Assembly: GCF_000974485.1 (NCBI RefSeq)
Contig: NZ_BBOM01000014.1
Coordinates: 1 to 64,000, forward strand
DNA length: 64,000 bases
Reading direction: 5' to 3'
Source of the DNA: Streptomyces sp. NBRC 109706
GTDB taxonomy: Bacteria > Actinomycetota > Actinomycetes > Streptomycetales > Streptomycetaceae
Below are positions 45,333 through 53,297 of the stretch, piece by piece. Each line of letters opens with the position of its first letter. Within the stretch, counting starts at the first letter, position 1. Under the pieces are notes generated by a model, which saw nothing but the letters and a program-made list of their open reading frames with translations, made no database searches and was not told the DNA's origin. The position numbers and the translations under genes are program-made.

Positions 45333-47399
45333 TCAGCTCAGGGTGAGCGTGAGGACCGCGGTGTAGTGACCGGACGGGGTGGTCGTCGGGGCCCGGAGTT
45401 CGAGACCGGCGCCGACCTGGGCCGTGCCACGTCCCTGCCCCGCCGCCGACCGCGCCAGGACCGCGCCCTGGTCGAGATCGCCGGTGAGCGCCTCACCCGG
45501 GGTGACCCGCTGCCCGTCGCCGGTGGTCAGCACCTCCGGCGTCCAGCCCAGGTACGAGCCGGAGAAGCTGGCGGAGTCGCTCTCGAAGGCCGAGACCTTG
45601 CCGGCGAGGCTCCACCCCGGGTCGGTGGTCCGCACGTCGGTGACCGTGACCACCGGCAGCTGACCCCGTGCCACGAGGGCGTCGATCGACGGCGCCAGCT
45701 CGGCGCGACCGAGGTCGACCCCGGACTGGTCGTCGAGCGCGAGGACCAGGCCCTCGCTCCTGGGCACCTGGACGGTGACGTCCACCTCACCCGTGGTGGC
45801 TCCCGGCTCCGTGGGATCGGTCGGGTCCGTGGGGTCCGTCGGGTCGGTGGGATCGGTGGGGTCACCGACCGTCACCTTGAACGGGATCCACACGGTGGTC
45901 GGCGGCTCGGAGTCGAGGAAGTGGAGGATATGCCAGCCGTCCGTGGTGGGTTGCCCCACCACGTCCGTCTCCGGCACGGCCACCGGCTCGTCCGTGAACG
46001 TGCCGTCCTCGTCGACGACGATCCGCGGTCCGCCCTCCGGGTGGAGCTGCCCGTCGCCCTGATCGCCACGGAGCAGTCCGTAGGCGTTCTGGTCCATCTT
46101 CACCGCGAGCCGCTGGCCCGGGGTGAACCCCGATCCCGAGACCAGCACCGTGGAGCCGGCGGCGACCTCCGTGTCGAAGGTGACGCTCGCCCCCTCGGGC
46201 TTGGGCGCGGGCACCGTGGGCTCCCCGGGCTCGCCGGGCTCCCCCGGTTCACCCGGTTCGCCGGGTTCCCCCGGCTCGCCGGGTTCCCCCGGGTCGCCGC
46301 CCCCGTCCCCCGCTTCCACGGAGATCAGGTGCAGCTCGTCGATATCGCCCTCGCCACCGAACGAGGCGGCGCGGCCGGTGACATACGCGTTCCCCTTGGC
46401 CACGGTCACATGGTTGGGGAAGATCCCGACGGGCACCTCGGTGAGGTACTCGCCGGTGGTCGCGTCGATCACGTTCACCGCGTCGCCGTGGAACTCGGTG
46501 GAGAACACCAGATCGTGTTCGGCGTCGAAGGCGCTGTTGAGCAGCCCCTGCGGCCCCGGCACGTCGCGCAGCACCGTCCCGTTCCGCAGATCGACCACGG
46601 TGATGTCGTTCGACGCCTGGTTGGCGACGTACGCGCGCTCACGCTCGGGGTCGACCGCGATACCGGAGGCACCTGCGCCCGCCCGGTCGGTGGGGATCGA
46701 CGTCCACGACCTGTCGATGTTGTCGAGGACGAAGATCTCACCGGAGGCGAGATCGGTGGTGTAGAGCAACGAGGTGTCCTCGTCCGCCACCAGCTCCAGG
46801 GCCATCGGCTGGGTCGCCTGCCGCAGGGGTATCCGTTCGACGGGTTCGAAGGTCTCGGTGTCGAACTTGACGATGCCACCGCCGGCCTGGGCCTCGCTGA
46901 CATACGCGAAGCCGCGCTCCGCGTCGACGGCGACATCCCGGGAGTGGAGGGCGGCGCCCCGCTGCGAGGCGAGATGCTCCCCCGTCTCCTGGTCGTACAC
47001 CGCCACGCCGTCCTCACGGGTGGTGGTCACCCAGACGGTGTTGTGGACATCGTCGACGGCCACGCCGTAGACGGCCTCCACCCGCGCGTCCGCCCCGGAG
47101 CCCAGCTCCGGCGGGGTGATGCGCTGCAACACCTCCAGGGTGTCCGGATCGACCTTCAGCAACTCCGACTGCTGGATGGGGGGTCGGCCCACGGCCGAGG
47201 TCACCCAGAGCACGTCGTTCCGCTCGGAATAGGCGGACTGGTAGAGCCCTTCGGCGATCGGCGCGCTGACTGTCTCGAAGTGGTAGTTCTCCGCGCTCCC
47301 CTCCGCGGCGACGGCGCTGGTGCCGCCACCGAGCGCGAGTGCCAGGGTCAGCCCTCCCGCCATCACCGCTGTCGCTCTTCGGGCCGTCCGCTGTCTCAT
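45333..47399 (-). CDS. Secreted surface beta-propeller protein with C-terminal WxL-like domain, 688 aa
   Basis: The signal peptide is MAGGLTLALALGGGTSAVAA (cleavage near residue 35). A YVTN/NHL-type propeller spans about 40-370, with repeated blades such as YGVAVDDVHNTVWVTTTRED and GIAVDPERERAYVANQASND. A Gly-Glu-Pro repeat linker follows, then an immunoglobulin-like domain, a DPT repeat linker, and a final domain with DPGWSLAGKVSAF, SGSYLGWTPEVL and a terminal SGHYTAVLTLTLS. The last part resembles the WxL cell-wall-binding domain, though the second WxL tryptophan is lost. ATG 47399 follows ggaggag. It diverges from the A-T-TE operon across tandem iron boxes. Confidence 0.82.
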   Translation of the reverse strand: MRQRTARRATAVMAGGLTLALALGGGTSAVAAEGSAENYHFETVSAPIAEGLYQSAYSERNDVLWVTSAVGRPPIQQSELLKVDPDTLEVLQRITPPELGSGADARVEAVYGVAVDDVHNTVWVTTTREDGVAVYDQETGEHLASQRGAALHSRDVAVDAERGFAYVSEAQAGGGIVKFDTETFEPVERIPLRQATQPMALELVADEDTSLLYTTDLASGEIFVLDNIDRSWTSIPTDRAGAGASGIAVDPERERAYVANQASNDITVVDLRNGTVLRDVPGPQGLLNSAFDAEHDLVFSTEFHGDAVNVIDATTGEYLTEVPVGIFPNHVTVAKGNAYVTGRAASFGGEGDIDELHLISVEAGDGGGDPGEPGEPGEPGEPGEPGEPGEPGEPTVPAPKPEGASVTFDTEVAAGSTVLVSGSGFTPGQRLAVKMDQNAYGLLRGDQGDGQLHPEGGPRIVVDEDGTFTDEPVAVPETDVVGQPTTDGWHILHFLDSEPPTTVWIPFKVTVGDPTDPTDPTDPTDPTDPTEPGATTGEVDVTVQVPRSEGLVLALDDQSGVDLGRAELAPSIDALVARGQLPVVTVTDVRTTDPGWSLAGKVSAFESDSASFSGSYLGWTPEVLTTGDGQRVTPGEALTGDLDQGAVLARSAAGQGRGTAQVGAGLELRAPTTTPSGHYTAVLTLTLS
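45810..45872. repeat. Tandem 9-bp repeats encoding DPT units
   Basis: About seven imperfect copies of a gggtcggtc-type unit encode the Asp-Pro-Thr linker of the propeller protein. They may vary in copy number by slippage. Confidence 0.7.
46220..46299. repeat. Tandem 9-bp repeats encoding Gly-Glu-Pro units
   Basis: Eight or nine 9-bp units encode a collagen-like Gly-x-Pro string that separates the propeller from the distal domains. They probably form a stiff spacer projecting the propeller from the wall. Confidence 0.75.
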
Positions 47400-47583
47400 C
47401 CGCCACTCCTCCGATAGGGAGGGTGTCCACATAGGTTGGCCTCTTTTCTGAGGTTCCCCGGAACTACCCGGGGGTTTTACGGTTTTTCCTGCTGTTTGTT
47501 ACGGATTCCTACGGTCTTTCACCTAACCCTGGCCCTACGGGGGCAGGCCGAACATCACGTCGCCGGCCTACGACCGCACTCGC

Positions 47584-47617
47584 TAAGGTGATGCTAACTT
47601 AGCCAAGCCTTACCTAA
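47584..47617. promoter_or_regulatory. Two overlapping iron boxes between propeller and A-T-TE operons
   Basis: The segment 47584-47602 (TAAGGTGATGCTAACTTAG) and the overlapping 47599-47617 (TTAGCCAAGCCTTACCTAA) each match about 14-15 of 19 positions of the DmdR1/IdeR consensus. The second ends 26 bases before the GTG start at 47644. Overlapping boxes would let two repressor dimers pairs bind and give tight iron control. The surrounding 100 bases are unusually AT-rich for this genome. Confidence 0.75.
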
Positions 47618-47643
47618 GTTCTCACCTCTCGAACGGGAGACCC

Positions 47644-50202
47644 GTGTCACACCAGGCCGTTGACAACGTCGCCCTGGCGGAGCTCGCGCCGGGCGTCGCC
47701 GACCGTTCCGTCGTCGGGCGGCTGCGCGCCGTGGCGCTGGCCCGCCCCACCGCCATCGCCCTGCGGGACGACGACGGCGCGCTGACCTACGCCGAACTGC
47801 GGGAACGTGCCCTGCTGTTGGCGCGGGCGGTGCGCGAGCCGAAGCCAGGGGGGACGGCGCCGGTCGCCGTGCTGGCGCCGCAGAACCGGCACGCGGTGGT
47901 GGGTTTTCTGGCGACCCTGTGGGCCGGGCGCGCGGCCGTGCTGCTCGATCCGCTGCTGCCCGACGAACGGCTGCGCCGGATCCTCGCCGCGACCGGCGCC
48001 GACCTGCTGATCACCGAAGGGACCCTCCACGACCGGGCCGTCGGCCTCGTCGACCCGACGCGCTGCCAGGTCCTGGGGACCGCCGAGGCGCCGACCGGAA
48101 CGGGGGGCGACGATGCCGGTCCCGTGCCGGGTGGGGACGCCCCCGCGTCGATCGTCTTCACCTCGGGCTCGACCGGTCGCCCCAAGGGCGTGGTGCACAG
48201 CCACGACACCGTGGTCAACGGCGCGGCGATCTCGGGGCGCGCGTTCGCCGTCGGCCCGGAGGACCAGGTCGCCGTGGTGCTGCCGATCGCGTTCGCCGCC
48301 GGGCAGGAGACCCTGTTCATGGCGCTGCTCAACGGCGCGACGGCCCAGCTGCGCGATCCGCGCGCACAGGGCCTGCGCGGCTTCGGCGACTGGCTGCGGG
48401 AGCGTGGTGTCACCACGCTGCACACCACGCCCTCGCTGCTGCGCTCGGTCGTCGGGACGCTGGACGGGACGTATCCGACGGTGCGGCTCCTCACCACCTG
48501 CGGCGAGGCCGTCCACGGACGTGATGTCGCCGGCGCGCGGGAGTACCTGCCCCGCGCCACGTTCGGTTCGTGGCTGGGGGCCTCCGAGATCGGCCATCTC
48601 GCGTTCCACTTCATCGCCCCCGAAGAGCCGGTCCCGGACCGGCTGTTGCCGGTCGGGCAGGTGGTGCCGAGCAAGGTGGTGGTCCTGGTCGACGAGGACG
48701 GCACCCCCGTCGCCCCGGGCGAACCCGGCGCCGTGGAGGTCCGTTCGGCGTTTCTGGCCACCGGCTACTGGGACGAGGAGGCCGCGACGGCGGAACGCTT
48801 CCGTCCCCTGGAGGGGCGGACCGTCGCGTTCCGCACCGGGGACGTGGGGCGGTTCGCGCCCGACGGGTCGCTGCTGCTCGCGGGGCGTGCCGACCATGCC
48901 GTCAAGATCCGTGGCTATCTGGTCGAACCGGCCGAGATCGAGGCCGCGTTGCGCGCCGTCCCGGAGATCACCGACGCCGCGGTCGCCGCCTGGGGGGAGG
49001 GGTCGGGGACCCGGCTGGTCGCCTACGCGGTGCCCGACGGGCGGCGCCGCACCCCCTCGGTGGCGGCGCTCCGCCACCGGCTGCGGCGCTCGCTGCCGGA
49101 CTGGATGATGCCGGGCCAGATCCTGCTGCTCGCCGAACTGCCGCGCACCGAACGGGGGAAGCTCGACCGGGGCGCGCTGCCCGAACCGCCCCCGCTGCCG
49201 GAGCCGACGCCGCCCGCCGACCAGTGGGAGGCGGAGCTGGCCGAGGTGTGGTCGACCGTCCTCGACGTTCCGGTGGGCCGCGAGTCGTCCTTCCCGCTGC
49301 TCGGTGGGGACTCGCTGGCGGTGGAGGAGATGCTGACGGTCGTCGGGGAGCGGCTGGGCGTGTCCCTGCTGCCCATCGACCTCGCCGAGCGGCCCACCCT
49401 CCGCGAGTTCGCCGCCCTGGTCGCCGAGCGCTCCGGCGCCCCGGCAGGCCCCGCCCGGCGGATGCGGGCCGGGGCGCCGGTGGCGCGGCTGCGCCGGGGC
49501 AGCGGCCCGGCGGTGCTGTGCTTCTCCGGGGCCGGCGGATCGCCGGCGCTGTTCGCCGGGTTCGCCGCCGCGCTCGGCGACGACGTCCCGGTGCACGCGT
49601 TCGCCGTGAACGGCTTCGAGAACCGTGGGGTGCCCGACTGGACGGTCGGCGCGACCGCCCGCCGCTATCTGCGGCTGATGCGGGCCATCGGCCCGGCGGC
49701 GACGGAGCCCGCCGCGCTGGTGGGGCACTCGCTGGGCGGCCTGTTCGCCCTGGAGGTGGCGCACCGGCTGCGGGCGGCGGGCGCGCCCGATCCGCCGCTG
49801 GTCATCCTCGACACCATCCTGCCGCCGAGTGTCGCCGTCCGGTCGGGCGACGCGGCCCCGACGGTGCGCGTGCCCGGCTTCCGGAACCAGACCGCGGGTG
49901 AACGCTGGGCGACCCGGGGCCGGTTGCTGGGTGCCGGCCTGCTGCCCTACCGGCCACGGGTCCAGCGTGAGGTCTTCTTCCAGCACGGCGCCCGGCTGAC
50001 CCGCTTCCACCGGCCCCGCCCCTGGGACGGTCCCGCCGTGGTCTTCCGCTCGTTGGAGAACCTGGACTCCCCGGCCTGGTGGGACGCCGTGCTCACCGGG
50101 CCGCACGAGATCGTGGAGGTCCCGAGCGATCATGTGGGGATGCTCAAGCCCCCGTATCTCGCCGATGTCGTGGCCCGGGTCCGCGCGGTGACGGGGCGAT
50201 GA
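47644..50202 (+). CDS. Single-module adenylation-thiolation-thioesterase synthetase, 852 aa
   Basis: The A domain (1 to about 505) has VFTSGSTGRPKGVVHSHD, FRTGDVGRFAPDGSLLLAGR and the closing lysine of PRTERGKLDRGALP. The T domain (about 520-590) has the phosphopantetheine serine in FPLLGGDSLAVEEM. The TE (about 605-850) has the nucleophile in ALVGHSLGGLFALEVAH and a C-terminal His in VPSDHVGMLKPPY. There is no condensation domain. In the A4 region (PIAFAAGQETLFMALLNGA) the Asp that binds an amino group is replaced by Ala, so the substrate is probably not an alpha-amino acid. GTG 47644 follows gggaga. It heads an operon with a chorismate lyase and PobA under iron boxes. Confidence 0.88.
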   Translation: MSHQAVDNVALAELAPGVADRSVVGRLRAVALARPTAIALRDDDGALTYAELRERALLLARAVREPKPGGTAPVAVLAPQNRHAVVGFLATLWAGRAAVLLDPLLPDERLRRILAATGADLLITEGTLHDRAVGLVDPTRCQVLGTAEAPTGTGGDDAGPVPGGDAPASIVFTSGSTGRPKGVVHSHDTVVNGAAISGRAFAVGPEDQVAVVLPIAFAAGQETLFMALLNGATAQLRDPRAQGLRGFGDWLRERGVTTLHTTPSLLRSVVGTLDGTYPTVRLLTTCGEAVHGRDVAGAREYLPRATFGSWLGASEIGHLAFHFIAPEEPVPDRLLPVGQVVPSKVVVLVDEDGTPVAPGEPGAVEVRSAFLATGYWDEEAATAERFRPLEGRTVAFRTGDVGRFAPDGSLLLAGRADHAVKIRGYLVEPAEIEAALRAVPEITDAAVAAWGEGSGTRLVAYAVPDGRRRTPSVAALRHRLRRSLPDWMMPGQILLLAELPRTERGKLDRGALPEPPPLPEPTPPADQWEAELAEVWSTVLDVPVGRESSFPLLGGDSLAVEEMLTVVGERLGVSLLPIDLAERPTLREFAALVAERSGAPAGPARRMRAGAPVARLRRGSGPAVLCFSGAGGSPALFAGFAAALGDDVPVHAFAVNGFENRGVPDWTVGATARRYLRLMRAIGPAATEPAALVGHSLGGLFALEVAHRLRAAGAPDPPLVILDTILPPSVAVRSGDAAPTVRVPGFRNQTAGERWATRGRLLGAGLLPYRPRVQREVFFQHGARLTRFHRPRPWDGPAVVFRSLENLDSPAWWDAVLTGPHEIVEVPSDHVGMLKPPYLADVVARVRAVTGR

Positions 50203-50831
50203 CCGCCCCGACGGCGCGGGCCGACCACGCCGCGCCGGCGACCGACGCCATCCCCGGTCTGGGGCGGGTCGCCCAACTCGTGCTGCGCGGCGACGGGTTG
50301 ACCACCACCTCACTCGAAGTGCTGACCGGAAGCCCCATCACCGTGCGGGTCCTGGCACACTGGGTGTGGGACATGGCCGACGGGCTTGAGGCACTGGCCC
50401 CGGCGGATCCGGCCTATACCGGGATCGTGCCGCACGATGTCGGCGAGTGCGCCCGCGTCGCCCACCACCATCTCGATCCCGGCGACCACGAGCGCCTTCT
50501 GGTGCGGGAGATCCTGCTGGTCGACGAGGCGGGCACGGTGCACGGGGCGTCGGCGGTGGTCGCCGTCCTGGACCGGCTGCCGCCGGGCGTCGCCCGCCGG
50601 CTGGCCACCACCGACGAGCCGATCGGCCGCACCCTGCGCGCGCACTCGGTCTCCGTGACCCGGGTGCTGCTGCGCTGGGGGCTGCGGCCGGCCGGCGAGC
50701 GGGCCCGGCACCTGCCGACGGCCGGCTCGCCGTCGCGGCGCGTTCCGGCCCGGGACTATGTGATGCGGCTGGTGCCCGGGGGCGCTCCGCTCGCGGTCTT
50801 CACCGAGTGGTTCGACCCCGGCCTCTTCTGA
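50199..50831 (+). CDS. Chorismate lyase (DUF98/Rv2949c type), 210 aa
   Basis: Converts chorismate to 4-hydroxybenzoate and pyruvate. The order of blocks matches the mycobacterial Rv2949c type: LRGDGLTTTSLEVLTGSPI near residue 30, then VREILLV, VVAVLDRLPPGVARRLATTD, EPIGRTLRAH and the final YVMRLVPGGAPLAVFTEWFD. A role in 4-hydroxybenzoate supply is strongly supported by the next gene, a 4-hydroxybenzoate hydroxylase. It is translationally coupled to the A-T-TE gene (ATGA). Confidence 0.85.
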   Translation: MTAPTARADHAAPATDAIPGLGRVAQLVLRGDGLTTTSLEVLTGSPITVRVLAHWVWDMADGLEALAPADPAYTGIVPHDVGECARVAHHHLDPGDHERLLVREILLVDEAGTVHGASAVVAVLDRLPPGVARRLATTDEPIGRTLRAHSVSVTRVLLRWGLRPAGERARHLPTAGSPSRRVPARDYVMRLVPGGAPLAVFTEWFDPGLF

Positions 50832-50895
50832 CCCCCCGTCCGCCGGGGCCCGACCAGCGGGCACCCCCCGTCCACCGCACCCGAGGAGATCCGCC

Positions 50896-52089
50896 GTGCG
50901 CACACCCGTCCGTCACGCCCGTACCGAGGTCGCCATCGTCGGCGCGGGACCCGCAGGGCTGCTCGCGGCGCATCTGCTGCGGCTCCAGGGCATCGAATCG
51001 GTCGTGGTGGAGGCCCGCAGCCGGTCCTACATCCTGGGCCGGGTGCGGGCCGGCATCCTGGAGCAGCCGGTGGTGGACCTGCTGCACGAGGTGGGGCTCG
51101 GCGAGCGTCTGGCGCGCGAGTCGATGACCCACGACGGCGTCCAACTGGCGTTCGAGGGCGAGCTGCACCGGATCGACCTGGCCGCGCTCACCGGCCGCCG
51201 GGTGACCGTCTACGGGCAACAGGAGATCGCCAAGGACCTGTTGGCGGCGCACGAGGCCGGCGGGCAGCGGATCGTCTTCGAGGTGTCCGAGGTGCGGCTC
51301 GACGAACTGACCGACGGCCCGGTGGTGAGCTACGAACACGCGGGGGTGCGGCACGAGTTGCGCTGCGAGGTGGTCGTCGGCGCCGACGGCTCGCACGGGG
51401 TGAGCCGGTCCGCCGTGCCCGACGCCAGGCCGGCCACCCGCTCCCACGACATCGCCTGGTACGGGATACTCGCCGAGTGCGCGCCGGCCAGCGACGAACT
51501 CGTCTACGCCCGCCACCCGGAGGGGTTCGCGCTGCACTCGATGCGCACCCCCCGGATCACCCGGCAGTACCTGCAGGTCCCGGCCGGCACCTCGGTGTCC
51601 GATCTGTCCGACGCCGAGGTGTGGAGCCGGCTCCGCCGGCGCTTGGAGAGCCCCCGGGTGCGCCTCGCCGAGGGGCCGATCATCGAACGCGCGGTGGCGC
51701 CGCTGCGCGGTCTGGTCATGGACCGGATGCGGCACGGCCGGCTGCTGCTGGCCGGGGACGCGGCCCATATCGTCCCGCCGACCGGCGCCAAGGGCCTGAA
51801 CCTCGCGGTGGGCGATGTGGTGGTCCTCTCCCGGGCGGTGGCGGCCCTGCTCCGACGCGGGGACGCCACGGCGTTCGAGCGGTACACCGAGGACGCCCTG
51901 GGCCGGGTGTGGCGGGCCGCCCACTTCTCCTGGTGGATGACGACGATGCTGCACCGGATCGAGGGCGACGCCTTCGAGGCGGGCCTCCAACTCGCCCGGC
52001 TGCGCGAGGTGACCGGCTCGGTGGCGGCGGCCACGACGTTCGCGGAGAACTACACCGGTCTGCCCTTCGCCTGCGGCTGGGAGGGCTGA
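50896..52089 (+). CDS. pobA: 4-hydroxybenzoate 3-monooxygenase, 397 aa
   Basis: This flavin hydroxylase turns 4-hydroxybenzoate into 3,4-dihydroxybenzoate (protocatechuate). The FAD-binding start is VAIVGAGPAGLLAAHLLRLQ. The PobA-specific block is ILGRVRAGILEQPVVDLLHE, with VVVGADGSHGVSRSAVP and LLLAGDAAHIVPPTGAKGLN later. Length is typical. GTG 50896 follows gaggag. No pca ring-cleavage genes are present, and it is coupled to a chorismate lyase, so a biosynthetic role is more likely than catabolism. Its last 40 bases overlap the end of the convergent glycosyltransferase gene. Confidence 0.93.
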   Translation: MRTPVRHARTEVAIVGAGPAGLLAAHLLRLQGIESVVVEARSRSYILGRVRAGILEQPVVDLLHEVGLGERLARESMTHDGVQLAFEGELHRIDLAALTGRRVTVYGQQEIAKDLLAAHEAGGQRIVFEVSEVRLDELTDGPVVSYEHAGVRHELRCEVVVGADGSHGVSRSAVPDARPATRSHDIAWYGILAECAPASDELVYARHPEGFALHSMRTPRITRQYLQVPAGTSVSDLSDAEVWSRLRRRLESPRVRLAEGPIIERAVAPLRGLVMDRMRHGRLLLAGDAAHIVPPTGAKGLNLAVGDVVVLSRAVAALLRRGDATAFERYTEDALGRVWRAAHFSWWMTTMLHRIEGDAFEAGLQLARLREVTGSVAAATTFAENYTGLPFACGWEG

Positions 52090-53297
52090 CCGGGCGGCCG
52101 GCCGCCCAGCCGCAGGCACCACTGGTCGAACACCGCCTCCTGGTCGAAGCGGGCGACCCGCTCGCGCGCGGCCCGCCCCATCGCCGCCCGGCGGCCCTGG
52201 TCGTCCATCAGCGCGCCGAGCGCGGCGGCCAGCGCCGGCGCCTCGCCGACCGGGCAGACCAGGCCCGTGACGCCGTGTTCGACGACCTCCCGCACCCCGG
52301 GCCCCGCGTCCGTGGTGACCGAGGGCACCGCGCAGGCGGCGGCCTCGGCCAGCACCAGGCCCATGCCCTCGTGCCGGGAGGACAGGGCGGACAGCGCGGC
52401 CCGGCGCAGTCGTCCCGGGTAGTCGTCGGTGGGGCCGGCCAGCAGCACGCTGTCGCCGACGCCCAGCTCCGCCACCAGCCGGTCGAGCGCCGCGTGTCGG
52501 GGGCCCTCGCCGTAGATCTCCAGCCGCCAGCCGGGCCGTTCGGGCACCGCCAGGGCCCAGGCCCGCAGCAGTACGTCCAGATCCTTCTCCGGGTCGTAGC
52601 GGGCGCCCACCACGACGCGGCGGTCCCTCGTCCGCCCGGCCGGGCCGCTGGCGGCGACCAGGCCGCGCACATCCACCGGGTTGCGCTGCACCGCCGGTCG
52701 GCGCCCCAGGGCGCGGGCGAACGCGTCCGCGTCGCCGTCGTTGAGGACCAGCAGCTCCTCGACGCCCCGCAGCAGCCGGCGGGTCCGAGCCAGGTCGCCG
52801 CCGGCCAGGGCGGCGTCGAACGAGCCGTGGTACTGCACCAGCAGCCGCGGCCGGTCCGCCCGCGCGACCCGCCGCAGGCCGGCGAGCCCGTACTCGGCGG
52901 CCCGCAGCTGGGTGAAGACCACGGTGGCCCCGGGGAAGCGCGCCAACAGCCGCCCCAACCGGCGGGCCACCGCGTCCCGATGGCGCAGCGCGCGCCAGGC
53001 GGCCGGCCCCCGGGCGGCGAGCTTGGCCCGCTGCCAGACCGTCACCGGCTCGTAGGGCAGCAGCCGACGGCCGCCGGGGTCGACGGTCAGCACCGGCACG
53101 TCGCCGGCGGGGGCGCCGGGGTGGAAGGCGCCCCGGCCCTCGATCTCCACGCACACCACGTCCAGGCCGCGCGCCGCGAGGCCACGCGCCAGGGCCGCGA
53201 CAAACCGCTGCACCCCGCCCAGCACGCCGAGGGTGTCGGCGACCAGCACCACCCCGGGCGCGCCGGGCACCCCGGGCGCGAGGTCCCGGCCCGTCAT
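52050..53297 (-). CDS. Glycosyltransferase family 4 (GT-B), 415 aa
   Basis: The start MTGRDLAPGVPGAPGVVLVA leads into the GT4 N-terminal glycine loop TLGVLGGVQRFVAALARGLA. The C-terminal nucleotide-sugar half has RRVVVGARYDPEKDLDVLLR, LEIYGEGP and the EGMGLVLAEAAACAVPSVTT block with its conserved glutamates. It transfers a sugar from a nucleotide donor in glycan assembly. It is the last gene of a five-gene run; ATG overlaps the previous stop (ATGA). Its 3' end overlaps pobA by 40 bases in convergent orientation. Confidence 0.9.
   Translation of the reverse strand: MTGRDLAPGVPGAPGVVLVADTLGVLGGVQRFVAALARGLAARGLDVVCVEIEGRGAFHPGAPAGDVPVLTVDPGGRRLLPYEPVTVWQRAKLAARGPAAWRALRHRDAVARRLGRLLARFPGATVVFTQLRAAEYGLAGLRRVARADRPRLLVQYHGSFDAALAGGDLARTRRLLRGVEELLVLNDGDADAFARALGRRPAVQRNPVDVRGLVAASGPAGRTRDRRVVVGARYDPEKDLDVLLRAWALAVPERPGWRLEIYGEGPRHAALDRLVAELGVGDSVLLAGPTDDYPGRLRRAALSALSSRHEGMGLVLAEAAACAVPSVTTDAGPGVREVVEHGVTGLVCPVGEAPALAAALGALMDDQGRRAAMGRAARERVARFDQEAVFDQWCLRLGGRPPGQPSQPQAKGRPV

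Noticed and set aside
46220..46299. Tandem repeats as a CRISPR array
   Set aside because: Units are 9 bp, contiguous and in frame, encoding Gly-Glu-Pro; no spacers and no cas genes.
45366..47417. Plus-strand 680-codon frame opposite the propeller gene
   Set aside because: Antisense of a gene with a signal peptide, propeller blades and repeat linkers.
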